Assembly: GCA_009886115.1 (NCBI GenBank) | Contig: VFJJ01000026.1 | Coordinates: 1-64,000, forward strand | DNA length: 64,000 nucleotides | Source of the DNA: Actinomycetota bacterium | GTDB lineage: Bacteria; Actinomycetota; Acidimicrobiia; IMCC26256; VFJJ01 | Direction of reading: 5' to 3' | Shown here: positions 50,238 through 59,337 of the stretch, in pieces | How positions within the stretch are numbered: position 1 is the stretch's first letter | How the letters are laid out: every line of letters starts with the position of its first letter | Program-made: the position numbers and the translations under genes | The notes under the pieces: generated by a model | Databases searched by the model: none | What the model saw: the letters and a program-made list of their open reading frames with translations, nothing else | What the model was told of the DNA's origin: nothing

Positions 50238-51356
50238 GTGAAGAAGAACAAGTCCTGGCGGGTACTCCTCGCCCTCCTCGCAACGCTGACCATGGTGGCA
50301 GCAGCGTGTGGGGACGATGACGACGACACCACCGCTCCTGCCGACACCACCGCTCCTGCCGACACCACGACCGCACCCGCGGCCGCCACCACGGCCCCTC
50401 CGGCCGCCTCGGCGATATCGGTCGGGTTGGTCTACGACACCACCGGACGTGGCGACCAATCGTTCAACGATGCCGCCGCCGCTGGTGGAGACCAGGCGAC
50501 CGCTGAGTTGGGCGTCGAGTTCAGCGAGGCCACGCCCAACGCCGACGGCTCCAACCGGGCCGAGCTCCTGCAGCTCCAAGCCGACACGAACCCGCTCGTG
50601 TTCGGGATCGGGTTCCTCTTCGCCGACGAGATCAACGGCGTGGCCCTGGCGAATCCCACGGTGAACTTCGCAGTGGTCGACGGTGTACCGACCGAAGACC
50701 CGGCCCCGAACCTGGCCCTGCTGCTCTTCGCCGAGCACGAGGGCTCGTTCCTGATGGGTGCGGCCGCGGCGCTCAAGAGCGAGACGGGCACCATCGGGTT
50801 CATCGGTGGTGTCAACGTCGATCTCATCAAGAAGTTCGAGGCTGGATTCACAGCCGGCGCCCAGTACATCAACCCCGACATCGAGGTGCTCGCCGAGTAC
50901 ATCACCCAGCCGCCCGACTTCACCGGCTTCAACTCACCCGACCGGGGCAAGGAGATCGGCCTGTCGATGTACGACGACGGCGCCGACATCGTCTATGCCG
51001 CAGCCGGCGGGTCCGGTGGCGGGCTCTTCGAGGCGGCTAAGGAGTTCTCCGAGGGCGGGGACTCGAAGGTCTGGGCGATCGGCGTCGACTCCGACCAGTA
51101 CAACATCGTCGATCCGGCCGTGCGGGACTATATCCTCACCTCGATGCTCAAGCGGGTCGACGTTGCGGTGTTCAACACCATCGAGGCCGCCAACAGCGGG
51201 GCCTTTGTGCCCGGTTTCAACATCTTCAACCTGGCGGTCGACGGCGTGGGCTACTCGACGAGCGGCGGCTTCGTCGACGACATCACCGGGGACCTCGAGG
51301 ACATCAAGGCCAAGATCATCAGTGGCGAGATCGTCGTTCCCGAGACGCTCGCTTGA
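50238..51356 (+). CDS. BMP-family nucleoside-binding lipoprotein of ABC importer
   Basis: A 372-residue lipoprotein: basic N-terminus, hydrophobic helix, lipobox VAAAC (Cys24), then an Asp run and a Thr/Ala/Pro repeat linker (TTAPADTTAPADTT). The binding domain has the BMP signature GLVYDTTGRGDQSFNDAA, with an Asn/Asp pattern for nucleosides, then EGSFLMGAAAALKS and GTIGFIGGVN, and ends with GVDSDQYN and YILTSMLKRVDVAV. It captures nucleosides outside the membrane for the downstream ATPase and two permeases. It is separated from them by a short hairpin, which fits higher expression of the binding protein. Confidence 0.92.
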   Translation: MKKNKSWRVLLALLATLTMVAAACGDDDDDTTAPADTTAPADTTTAPAAATTAPPAASAISVGLVYDTTGRGDQSFNDAAAAGGDQATAELGVEFSEATPNADGSNRAELLQLQADTNPLVFGIGFLFADEINGVALANPTVNFAVVDGVPTEDPAPNLALLLFAEHEGSFLMGAAAALKSETGTIGFIGGVNVDLIKKFEAGFTAGAQYINPDIEVLAEYITQPPDFTGFNSPDRGKEIGLSMYDDGADIVYAAAGGSGGGLFEAAKEFSEGGDSKVWAIGVDSDQYNIVDPAVRDYILTSMLKRVDVAVFNTIEAANSGAFVPGFNIFNLAVDGVGYSTSGGFVDDITGDLEDIKAKIISGEIVVPETLA

Positions 51357-51365
51357 TCGTTCCCC

Positions 51366-51385
51366 AACGGGAGCTCTAGCTCGTT
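51366..51385 (+). terminator. Small hairpin between binding protein and importer ATPase
   Basis: AACGGGAGCTCTAGCTCGTT forms a short stem (AGCT/AGCT core with AAC/GTT ends) 9 bases past the lipoprotein stop. It could attenuate read-through or protect the 3' end of the lipoprotein message. There is no T-run. Confidence 0.35.
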
Positions 51386-51468
51386 AGAGGTTGCACCACA
51401 CATGACGCCCTGCGGGGGGTCGGGCTACGGTTCGGCTCCTCGCAGTGCGTTCGGAAGGGGGACCGATC

Positions 51469-52995
51469 GTGACCGCCGCCGTCGAGCTCCAGGGAATCAC
51501 CAAGCGGTTTCCCGGCGTCGTCGCCAACGACGGGGTGACGTTCAGCGTCGAGTCAGGGGAGATCCACGCGCTCTGTGGTGAGAACGGCGCCGGGAAGTCG
51601 ACGCTGATGAAGATCCTCTACGGGATGCAGCCGCCTGATGAGGGAACGATGTCGGTCGACGGACGACCCGTCCACCTGCGCTCACCCAAGGACGCCATCG
51701 CGCTCGGGATCGGCATGGTGCACCAGCATTTCATGCTGGCCGACAACTTCACCGTCCTCGAGAACATCATCTTGGGCTCCGAGCCGTCGAAAGGGGCCGG
51801 CGTGCTCGATCTCACGGCCGCGCGGGCCCGGGTCGAGGAGCTCAGTCGGGCCTACGGCCTGGACATCCACCCCGACCAGGTCGTCGAGGACCTCGAGGTC
51901 GGCGAACGCCAGCGGGTCGAGATCATCAAGGTGCTCTTCCGGGGAGCCCGCATCCTGATACTCGACGAGCCGACCGCGGTCCTCGTCCCCGACGAGGTCG
52001 ACGAGCTGTTCCGCAACCTCAGGGAGCTCAAGGCCAACGGGGTCACGGTGATCTTCATCGACCACAAGCTCGACGAGGTCCTCGAGATCTCCGACCGCAT
52101 CACCGTGCTGCGGGCTGGTCGGACCGTCGGCACCCGTGACGCTGGTTCGGTGACCGCCGCAGAGCTGGCCGAGATGATGGTCGGCTCCGAGCTCCCGAGC
52201 CCGGCAACCGGTGAGACCACCGTCACCGATTCGGTGGCGTTCGCCGTTCGGGGCTTGACGATCGCCGGCGACGGTGGACGGGCGATCGTCGATTCCATCG
52301 ACATGACCGTCAGGCGGGGCGAGGTCGTGGGGGTCGCCGGGGTCGAGGGCAACGGGCAGGCCGAGCTCATCGAGGCCTTGCTGGGGCTGCGACACGCCCA
52401 GGGGACCATCGAGCTCGATGGCACCGACATCTCCCACTGGTCGGTTCGGCGGCGGCGCAACGCCGGGCTCGGCTACATCCCCGAGGATCGCCACCGTCGC
52501 GGGCTCATGCTCGACGCGCCGCTCTGGGAGAACGCCATGCTCGGCCATCAGGCCCGATCGCCCAATGCGCGAGGGATCTGGATCGACCGGGCTGGGGCCC
52601 GGGGCCGAACCGAGGAGATCGTCGAGCGCTACGACGTCAGGACACCCAACATCGACGTCACCGCTCGGGCGCTCTCGGGAGGGAACCAGCAGAAGCTCAT
52701 CATCGGGCGTGAGATGCTGGCGGAGCCCAAGGTCCTCATCGCGGCCCATCCGACGCGAGGCATCGATGTCGGGGCCCAGGCTTCGGTGTGGAACCTCCTC
52801 CGCCAGGCCCGCAGGGACGGTCTGGCGGTCGTGCTCGTCTCAGCCGACCTCGACGAGCTCATCGGGTTGTCAGACACGCTGGTCGTCATGCTTCGAGGCC
52901 GCTTGGTCGCCACGCTCGACCCGGCCCGGGTGACCCCGAGGGAGCTGGGATCCTGGATGACCGGGGCCGCGCTCGACACTGGAGACGCCGCATGA
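51469..52995 (+). CDS. ABC importer ATPase with two nucleotide-binding domains (nucleoside/sugar type)
   Basis: A 508-residue double ATPase. NBD1 has GENGAGKSTLMKIL, Q-loop in GMVHQHFML, VGERQRVEIIKVL as signature and LILDEPTAVL. NBD2 has the degenerate P-loop GVAGVEGNGQAELIEAL, GYIPEDRHRRGLM, LSGGNQQKLIIGRE and a Walker B region with AAHPTRGIDVGAQ. This layout is that of NupO/RbsA-like ATPases that serve nucleoside and sugar importers. GTG 51469 follows AAGGGGGA. It energises the two permeases downstream, which start with a 4-bp overlap. Confidence 0.92.
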   Translation: MTAAVELQGITKRFPGVVANDGVTFSVESGEIHALCGENGAGKSTLMKILYGMQPPDEGTMSVDGRPVHLRSPKDAIALGIGMVHQHFMLADNFTVLENIILGSEPSKGAGVLDLTAARARVEELSRAYGLDIHPDQVVEDLEVGERQRVEIIKVLFRGARILILDEPTAVLVPDEVDELFRNLRELKANGVTVIFIDHKLDEVLEISDRITVLRAGRTVGTRDAGSVTAAELAEMMVGSELPSPATGETTVTDSVAFAVRGLTIAGDGGRAIVDSIDMTVRRGEVVGVAGVEGNGQAELIEALLGLRHAQGTIELDGTDISHWSVRRRRNAGLGYIPEDRHRRGLMLDAPLWENAMLGHQARSPNARGIWIDRAGARGRTEEIVERYDVRTPNIDVTARALSGGNQQKLIIGREMLAEPKVLIAAHPTRGIDVGAQASVWNLLRQARRDGLAVVLVSADLDELIGLSDTLVVMLRGRLVATLDPARVTPRELGSWMTGAALDTGDAA

Positions 52996-54122
52996 CCGCG
53001 GCACGTCGCAGCCGGTCCGAGCTCCTCCTCGGGTTCGCCGCCCCGGTGGCCGCCGTGCTGATAGCGCTCGTTGTTGCGTCCATCGTGCTGATGATCTCTG
53101 GGAGCAACCCCCTCGATGCCTGGGCCAGCATGTGGGAATTCGGGACCCGTCTCGAGACCAGCGTCGATGCGATCAATCGAGCCGTTCCGCTGTACATCGC
53201 GGGGATCGCCGTGGCGCTGGGCTTTCGGATGAACCTGTTCAACATCGGCGTCGAAGGTCAGTACATCCTCGCTGCGCTGGTCGCGACTGAGGTGGGGACC
53301 AAGATCGACCTCCCCGGCCCGCTGCACGTCGCGGTCATCGTGCTGGTCGCCATGTCGGTCGGGGCGGCCTGGGCCGCCGTCCCGGCGATCCTCAAGGTGA
53401 CCCGGGGCGTCAACGAGGTGATCGCCACGATCATGTTGAATGCCATCGGCGTCTCGTTCGTCGCCGCCGAGCTCCTCGGGCGGTGGGACAGTGCCGGCCA
53501 GGACACCCGGACCGCCGACATCGGGGAATCGGGCCACGTCCCCGGCATCAACTGGCTCCTGGAGATCTTCACCAGGGACGTGGGCAAGGGTCGCGAGCTG
53601 TACGGGTTCCTTTTCGTGGCCATCGCCGTCGGCATCGGGTATCACGTCCTGCTCACCCGCACGGTCTTCGGCTACGACCTCCGGGCGAGCGGAGCCAACC
53701 CGAGCGCGGCCGAGGCGAGCGGTGTCCCGTCCAAGCGCATGATCCTGGCCGCCATGATCGGCTCGGGGGCCATCGCCGGGCTCATCGGCCTGCCCGACAT
53801 CCTCGGCGAGCTGTACCACTACGGCGGCGACTTCTCGCAGGGCTTGGGATTCCTGGGGATCGCCGTTGCTCTGCTGGGTCGAAACCATCCTGGCGGCATC
53901 GTCGCGGCCGCGTTGATCTTCGGCTACCTCGACGCCAGCTCCCCGATCCTCGAGGTCGAGGGTGACGCGCCGCGCGAGATCGTGACGATCATGAAGGGCG
54001 TGATCATCTTCGCTGCGGTGGTGGCATACGCGGTGACCGAGCGGTCGAGGCGGCGGCGCCAGGTCGCGGCGGCGGCCGACGCGGTGCCGACGACCTCGAC
54101 CGAGATCGGGGCGAACCCATGA
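52992..54122 (+). CDS. Nucleoside ABC importer permease 1
   Basis: A 376-residue integral membrane protein with about eight to nine hydrophobic helices, of the BPD_transp_2 (branched-chain/ribose/nucleoside) family. Conserved cytoplasmic stretches are GFRMNLFNIGVEGQYILAAL, TRGVNEVIATIMLNAIGVSF and FGYDLRASGANPSAAEASGV. The last contacts the ATPase. It ends with a polar Arg-rich tail. The start overlaps the ATPase gene and the stop overlaps permease 2 (both ATGA), so stoichiometric expression is expected. Confidence 0.91.
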   Translation: MTAARRSRSELLLGFAAPVAAVLIALVVASIVLMISGSNPLDAWASMWEFGTRLETSVDAINRAVPLYIAGIAVALGFRMNLFNIGVEGQYILAALVATEVGTKIDLPGPLHVAVIVLVAMSVGAAWAAVPAILKVTRGVNEVIATIMLNAIGVSFVAAELLGRWDSAGQDTRTADIGESGHVPGINWLLEIFTRDVGKGRELYGFLFVAIAVGIGYHVLLTRTVFGYDLRASGANPSAAEASGVPSKRMILAAMIGSGAIAGLIGLPDILGELYHYGGDFSQGLGFLGIAVALLGRNHPGGIVAAALIFGYLDASSPILEVEGDAPREIVTIMKGVIIFAAVVAYAVTERSRRRRQVAAAADAVPTTSTEIGANP

Positions 54123-55324
54123 GCGAGCGCGGCCTGACCGACGCTGCGCTCCCCGGCTCACCGGGCCGGGTCGATCTCGCTCACCTCTGGAAGCAGCGGT
54201 GGTTCCGCTGGCCCGTCTTCGCGCTGGGCGGGATGATCGTCCTGCAGCTCGTCGAGTGGATCGCCGATCCCGAATCCGAGGAACTCCTCTCGGGCGGCCA
54301 GGCCGGGGCCATGCTTCGTTGGTCGGTTCCCCTGCTCCTCGCCGGGCTGGGCGGGATGTTCGCCGAGCGAGCCGGGATCGTGAACATCGGGCTCGAGGGG
54401 ATGATGGTCCTCGGGACGTGGTTCGGGGCCTGGGGATCCGTGAAGTACGGACCGGTGATCGGCACGGCGATCGGTCTGCTGGGAGGAGCGCTGGGTGGGC
54501 TTCTCCACGCCATCGCCACCGTCAGCTTCGGCGTCAACCACATCATCTCGGCCGTGGCGATCAACATCATGGCCCCCGGCGTCACCCGCTTCCTGGCCGA
54601 CGAGATCTTCAGCGGATACGCGGGCGGCAGCATCTCGCAGTCTCCGCGCGTTGCCTCGTTCGGCTCGGTCGAGCTCCCGGTGCTCGATCGCGTCAGCTGG
54701 CTGACGATCATCGCCTTCGCGTTCGTCCCGCTGGCGTGGTACGTGCTGTGGCGAACGCGCTTCGGTCTTCGCCTGCGCGCTGCGGGCGAGCACCCCTCGG
54801 CCGGTGACTCGCTCGGGGTCAACGTCTACCGCTACCAGTATGCCGGGGTCGTGATCTCGGGCGCGCTGGCCGGTCTAGCCGGGTCGTTCATCGTGACCGA
54901 GCTGACCGGGATCTACCGGGAGGGTCAGACCAACGGGCGCGGCTTCATCGGGTTGGCGACGATGATCTTCGGCAACTGGCGTCCAGGCGGAACGGCGTTG
55001 GGGGCCCTCCTCTTCGGCTATGCCGACGGCCTCCAGCTCCGCGACCGCGACGGCGTGCACGCGCTGCTGCTCGTCGGCGTCGTCGTCCTGGCCGTCCTCG
55101 CCCTGCGGCGGGCCCTCAGCCCGAAGCGGACGGTCGTGGAGGTCGGGCTTCCCGCAGTGATCGCGACGTTGATCGTGGTCTGGTACCTGCTCCGCGACAC
55201 GGTGCCGCCGACCTTCAACCAGGTGACCCCGCACATCCTCACCCTGGTGGTGCTGGTGTTCTCAGCCGGCCGCTTGCGCCCGCCCAAGGGTGCCGGGCAG
55301 ATCTGGCGCAAGGGCGAACATTGA
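54119..55324 (+). CDS. Nucleoside ABC importer permease 2
   Basis: A 401-residue membrane protein of the same family: MFAERAGIVNIGLEGMMVLG, FGVNHIISAVAINIMAPG, FGLRLRAAGEHPSAGDSLGV and a C-terminal helical hairpin pair. Two extra C-terminal helices (ALRRALSPKR onwards) make it longer than the usual 310-330 residues. It forms the heterodimeric channel with permease 1. Its stop overlaps the TTG start of cytidine deaminase, which ties uptake to salvage. Confidence 0.9.
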   Translation: MSERGLTDAALPGSPGRVDLAHLWKQRWFRWPVFALGGMIVLQLVEWIADPESEELLSGGQAGAMLRWSVPLLLAGLGGMFAERAGIVNIGLEGMMVLGTWFGAWGSVKYGPVIGTAIGLLGGALGGLLHAIATVSFGVNHIISAVAINIMAPGVTRFLADEIFSGYAGGSISQSPRVASFGSVELPVLDRVSWLTIIAFAFVPLAWYVLWRTRFGLRLRAAGEHPSAGDSLGVNVYRYQYAGVVISGALAGLAGSFIVTELTGIYREGQTNGRGFIGLATMIFGNWRPGGTALGALLFGYADGLQLRDRDGVHALLLVGVVVLAVLALRRALSPKRTVVEVGLPAVIATLIVVWYLLRDTVPPTFNQVTPHILTLVVLVFSAGRLRPPKGAGQIWRKGEH

Positions 55325-55776
55325 CGACCGCGTCGAAAGCGTCGACCGGGGAGGCGATCGACTGGGGGGCATTGCACACCGCAGCCGTCGCTGTGGCCCA
55401 ACGGGCTCATGCGCCGTACTCCCATCTCCACGTCGGCGCCGCCGGGCTGGTCGACGACGGGCGCATCGTCACCGGGTGCAACGTCGAGAACGCCTCGTAC
55501 GGGCTCACGCTGTGCGCCGAGTGCGGGCTGGTGTCGGCGTTGCATGCAACGGGGGGCGGACGGCTCGTGGCCGTGACCATCGTCGACGGTGGGGGAGCGC
55601 CCCTCATGCCGTGCGGCCGGTGCCGGCAGCTGCTGTGGGAAGCCGGGGGAGCCGAGCTGCTCGTCGACGGCTCGGGCGCGCCGCAGCCGATGCGAGACAT
55701 CCTTCCCGGAGCCTTCGACGCCACCCACCTTCCCGATGTCCACCTTCCCCCGGCTGATTCGCAGGACGTGAGCTGA
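55321..55776 (+). CDS. cdd: Cytidine deaminase
   Basis: A 151-residue tetrameric-type cytidine deaminase. The zinc site is CAEC (Cys65, with catalytic Glu67) and PCGRC (Cys98, Cys101). FSxF-like YSHLHVGAAG and GCNVENASYGLTLCAE are the substrate-binding segments. The start is TTG 55321, overlapping the permease stop (TTGA). The next downstream candidate would delete the first helix. It converts (deoxy)cytidine to (deoxy)uridine for the phosphorylase that follows. Confidence 0.92.
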   Translation: MTTASKASTGEAIDWGALHTAAVAVAQRAHAPYSHLHVGAAGLVDDGRIVTGCNVENASYGLTLCAECGLVSALHATGGGRLVAVTIVDGGGAPLMPCGRCRQLLWEAGGAELLVDGSGAPQPMRDILPGAFDATHLPDVHLPPADSQDVS

Positions 55777-55779
55777 GGC

Positions 55780-57075
55780 ATGGACATCATCGACGTGATC
55801 CGCACCAAGCGCGACGGCGGCACGCTCTCCGACGAGCAGATCCGGTGGTTCATCGACGCGTACACCAAGGGGATCGTGGCCGACGAGCAGGCGTCAGCTC
55901 TGCTCATGGCCATCTTCTTCCGATCGCTCACGGCGCACGAGCTGGCCACATGGACCCGGGCCATGATCGACAGCGGCGAGCGGCTCGATCTGTCGACGGT
56001 GACCCGTCCCACCGTCGACAAGCACTCCACCGGCGGCGTGGGCGACAAGGTCTCGTTGATCCTCACGCCGCTCGTGGTGGCCTGCGGTGCGGCCGTCCCC
56101 CAGCTCTCGGGCCGGGGCCTGGGCCACACCGGCGGCACGCTCGACAAGATGGAATCGATCCCCGGTTGGCAGGCGCTCTTGTCAAACGAGCGCTTCGTCG
56201 AGATCCTGCGCACCAGCGGCGCGGTGATCGCTGCGGCCGGCGCGGGTCTGGCGCCCGCCGACCGGAAGCTCTATGCGCTGCGCGACGTCACCGGCACGGT
56301 CGAGTCGATCCCGCTCATCGCCTCGTCGATCATGTCGAAGAAGATCGCCGAAGGGACCTCGGCGCTCGTGCTCGACGTGAAGTTCGGCTCGGGGGCGTTC
56401 TTCCCCGACGTGGCCCAGGCTCGGGAGCTGGCCACCACCATGGTCGGGATCGGCAACGCCAACGGCGTCAAGACCGTGGCGTTGCTCACCGCCATGGAGA
56501 CCGTCCTCGGCCGGACCGCAGGCAACGCCCTCGAGGTCACCGAGTCGATCGCCTGCCTCCGAGGCGGTGGACCGGCCGACCTGGTCGAGGTCACCCTGGC
56601 GTTGGCCCGGGAGATGCTGGCGCTCGTGGGTCTGGGCCCGCTCGACACGCCGGGTGCCGTCGATCCCGCCACGGCGCTGGCCGACGGACGGGCCTACAGG
56701 GCGTGGTGCGAGATGGTCGCCGCCCAGGGGGGCGATCCCGACGCTCCGCTGCCGGTTGCGCCCCATCGGCACATCGTGGTCGCTCCCGGCAGCGGTGTGC
56801 TGAGCCGCCTCGATTGCCGAGCGGTGGGCATCGCAGCGTGGCGTCTCGGTGCCGGCCGGGCCCGCAAGGAGGACCCGGTGAGCGCCAGCGCCGGCATCGT
56901 TTGCCTCGCCAAGCCCGGCGACGCTGTGCGGGCCGGCGAGCCCTTGCTGGAGCTGCACGCCGACGATCCCGAGCGGTTCAGCGGTGCGCTCGCCGCGCTG
57001 GCCGACGGGGCGATCGCCGTCAGCGATGAGGCTCCGCCCGTGCCCCGGCTCGTCCTCGAACGGATCGCGTCGTGA
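55780..57075 (+). CDS. deoA: Thymidine / pyrimidine-nucleoside phosphorylase
   Basis: A 431-residue type II phosphorylase. The phosphate-binding KHSTGGVGDKVSL, GRGLGHTGGTLDKMESIPG and the domain hinge VTGTVESIPLIASSIMSKK, then the LDVKFGSGAF substrate loop, are complete. It splits (deoxy)uridine or thymidine into base and (deoxy)ribose 1-phosphate. Pdp-type dual specificity is possible. It lies 3 bp after cdd. A family A palindrome sits 54 bp past its stop. Confidence 0.92.
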   Translation: MDIIDVIRTKRDGGTLSDEQIRWFIDAYTKGIVADEQASALLMAIFFRSLTAHELATWTRAMIDSGERLDLSTVTRPTVDKHSTGGVGDKVSLILTPLVVACGAAVPQLSGRGLGHTGGTLDKMESIPGWQALLSNERFVEILRTSGAVIAAAGAGLAPADRKLYALRDVTGTVESIPLIASSIMSKKIAEGTSALVLDVKFGSGAFFPDVAQARELATTMVGIGNANGVKTVALLTAMETVLGRTAGNALEVTESIACLRGGGPADLVEVTLALAREMLALVGLGPLDTPGAVDPATALADGRAYRAWCEMVAAQGGDPDAPLPVAPHRHIVVAPGSGVLSRLDCRAVGIAAWRLGAGRARKEDPVSASAGIVCLAKPGDAVRAGEPLLELHADDPERFSGALAALADGAIAVSDEAPPVPRLVLERIAS

Positions 57076-57128
57076 CCGGGGTCGCCCGGACTGCAACCCC
57101 CAACCCCAACCCCGACACCCCAACCCCT

Positions 57129-57181
57129 CCCAAATTTGTGCAACGAACGTCGCCCCGCGACGCTCGTTGCACAAATTTGGG
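57129..57181. repeat. 53-bp near-perfect palindrome, family A copy 2
   Basis: Arms of 25 bases, starting CCCAAATTTGTGCAACGA, match at 24 positions around a CCC loop. It lies between deoA and the dioxygenase and is open in the dioxygenase frame (GTG 57072 onward). A short AACCCC-type repeat precedes it. Confidence 0.92.
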
Positions 57182-57200
57182 GGCGGATCGGACGATCGCG

Positions 57201-58040
57201 GTGATCACGGCCGAGCAACGCGAGCGCTATCAGACCGACGGGTACCTCGTGCTCGAAGGTTTCGTGACGCCCGCGGTGTGCGAGGCGCTCATGGCCCGTA
57301 GCGCCGAGCTGGTCGAGACGTTCGACCCGGCGAGCGTGCGGTCGATCTTCAGCACCCACGAACAGACCCGCACGTCCGACGAGTACTTCCTGAGCTCGGG
57401 AGACGAGATCCGCTTCTTCTTCGAGGAGAACGCCTTCGGCGCCGACGGCCAGCTCGCGCGGTCCAAGGAGCTCTCGCTCAACAAGTTGGGCCACGCCATG
57501 CACGACCTCGACCCGGTGTTCGAAGCGTTCTCGCACACGCCCGCGCTGGCCGAGCTGGCCCGTGATCTGGGGATGCGCGACGCCCGGGTGCTCCAGTCGA
57601 TGTACATCTTCAAGTCGCCCGCTCTGGGTGGCGAGGTGACGTTGCACCAGGACGCCACCTTCCTCTTTACCGATCCCATCACGGTGACGGGGTTCTGGTT
57701 CGCGTTGCAGGACGCCTCCATCGAGAACGGATGCCTGTGGGCCGTCCCGGGCGGGCATCGGCGCTTCCCCGTCCGCAAGCTCTTCAAGCGGGCACCGGGA
57801 GGCGGCACCGAGTTCGAGATCATTGATCCGGCCCCGATCCCGACCGACGGCGAGGTCGCGCTCGAGGTCCCGCAGGGCACGCTGATCGTGCTCGACGGGC
57901 AGCTTCCCCACCGTTCCGACGCCAACCGCTCGGCGCTCTCGCGTCACGCTTACTCGCTGCACGCCATCGAGGGCTGGGCCGAGTACCCCGGCTGGAACTG
58001 GCTGCACCGGCGGGATTCGATGCCCCTGCGTCCGTTCTAG
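57201..58040 (+). CDS. Phytanoyl-CoA dioxygenase (PhyH) family oxygenase
   Basis: A 279-residue Fe(II)/2-oxoglutarate-dependent oxygenase. The iron motif starts with HQD in VTLHQDATFLF, the distal His is in LPHRSDANRS and the 2-oxoglutarate-binding Arg in LSRHAYSLH. ENGCLWAVPGGHRR is also typical. GTG 57201 is the best start; the frame is open back to a GTG that overlaps the deoA stop, but that part is the palindrome. Its place inside a nucleoside operon is unusual. Hydroxylation or demethylation of a modified base or nucleoside is a possible role. Confidence 0.84.
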   Translation: MITAEQRERYQTDGYLVLEGFVTPAVCEALMARSAELVETFDPASVRSIFSTHEQTRTSDEYFLSSGDEIRFFFEENAFGADGQLARSKELSLNKLGHAMHDLDPVFEAFSHTPALAELARDLGMRDARVLQSMYIFKSPALGGEVTLHQDATFLFTDPITVTGFWFALQDASIENGCLWAVPGGHRRFPVRKLFKRAPGGGTEFEIIDPAPIPTDGEVALEVPQGTLIVLDGQLPHRSDANRSALSRHAYSLHAIEGWAEYPGWNWLHRRDSMPLRPF

Positions 58041-58044
58041 CCCC

Positions 58045-58091
58045 AAATTTGTGCAACGAACGTCGCCTGGCGACGTTCGTTGCACAAATTT
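58045..58091. repeat. 47-bp perfect palindrome, family A copy 3
   Basis: Perfect 23-base arms, starting AAATTTGTGCAACGAACGTC, around a single T, with CCCC and cGGGG outside. It is nearly identical to the copy at 57129, so the dioxygenase gene is bracketed by two copies in the same design. Confidence 0.93.
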
Positions 58092-58144
58092 CGGGGGGAA
58101 ATCGGTCCGCGAGGGCAAGCGGCCTCAGGTCGCTACCATGAGTC

Positions 58145-59278
58145 ATGGCACGGACATCGAACATCGCTGGGGGACTGTCGCGGGCGGCGATCAAGCGGGC
58201 GCCCAAGGTGTTGCTGCACGATCACCTCGATGGCGGCGTCCGACCCGTCACGGTGATCGACCTGGCCTCCGAGCATGGCTACACGGGTCTGCCGACCACC
58301 GATCCCGACGATCTGGCGCTGGCGTTCACCCAGGGAGCTTCCCGCCACAGCCTCCCGCTGTACCTCGAGACCTTCACCCACACCGTGGGGGTCATGCAGC
58401 ACAAGGATGCCCTCACCCGGGTGGCGGCCGAGTGCGCCGAGGATCTGGCCGAGGACGGCGTCGTCTACGCCGAGGTGCGCTTCGCTCCCGAGCTGCACAT
58501 GGAGCAGGGGCTCACCCTCGACGAGGTGGTCGAGGCGGTGCTCGACGGTTTCCGGATCGGCAGCGCCGGGCGACCCATCACCATCGGAACACTCGTCACC
58601 GCGATGCGCACCGCCGCACGTTCGCACGAGATCGCCGAACTTGCCCTGCGCTGGCGCGACTTCGGTGTCGTCGGCTTCGACATCGCCGGCGAGGAGAAGG
58701 GGTACCCACCGAGCCGCCATCTCGACGCCTTCGAGCTCGTGCACCGCGAGAACTTCCACGTCACGATCCACGCCGGTGAGGCCTACGGGCTCCCGTCGAT
58801 CTGGGAGGCGCTGCAGGTGTGTGGCGCCGAGCGGCTCGGCCACGGCGTGCGAATCGTCGACGACATCACCATCGGCGACGACGGTGAGGCCCGGCTGGGC
58901 CTTCTGGCCAGCTTCGTGCGCGACCGGCGCATCCCGCTCGAGCTGTGCCCCACGTCGAACGTCCACACGAGCGCCGCGGCCTCGATCGCCGAGCATCCGA
59001 TCGGGCTCTTGCGCCGCTTGCGTTTCCGGGTCACCGTGAACACCGACAACCGACTGATGAGCGACGTCACGATGAGCGACGAGTTCGCCAACCTGGCCGA
59101 GGCGTTCGGGTATGGCTGGTACGACTTCGAGTGGCTGACCCTCAACGCCATGAAGAGCGCCTTCTGGCCCTTCGACCAGCGCCTGAAGATCATCGACACG
59201 GTCATCAAGCCGGGCTATGCGTCGTTGCAGCACTCCGAGGTCGGCAGCTCCGGGGGCCTCACCGTCTCGGGGCGATAG
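58145..59278 (+). CDS. add: Adenosine deaminase
   Basis: A 377-residue metal-dependent deaminase. Zinc ligands are His25/His27 in LLHDHLDGG, with [10 protein letters not shown] carrying the third His and catalytic Glu, and [17 protein letters not shown] the Asp pair; [10 protein letters not shown] is also conserved. It converts adenosine and deoxyadenosine to (deoxy)inosine, which the purine phosphorylase at 61409 can split. It begins about 50 bp after the family A palindrome. Confidence 0.93.
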   Translation: MARTSNIAGGLSRAAIKRAPKVLLHDHLDGGVRPVTVIDLASEHGYTGLPTTDPDDLALAFTQGASRHSLPLYLETFTHTVGVMQHKDALTRVAAECAEDLAEDGVVYAEVRFAPELHMEQGLTLDEVVEAVLDGFRIGSAGRPITIGTLVTAMRTAARSHEIAELALRWRDFGVVGFDIAGEEKGYPPSRHLDAFELVHRENFHVTIHAGEAYGLPSIWEALQVCGAERLGHGVRIVDDITIGDDGEARLGLLASFVRDRRIPLELCPTSNVHTSAAASIAEHPIGLLRRLRFRVTVNTDNRLMSDVTMSDEFANLAEAFGYGWYDFEWLTLNAMKSAFWPFDQRLKIIDTVIKPGYASLQHSEVGSSGGLTVSGR

Positions 59279-59337
59279 CCGTCGGTGGAGCCCATTCGAC
59301 GGGCGCCCGTCACGCGGCGACTGGAAGACTGCTCGCC

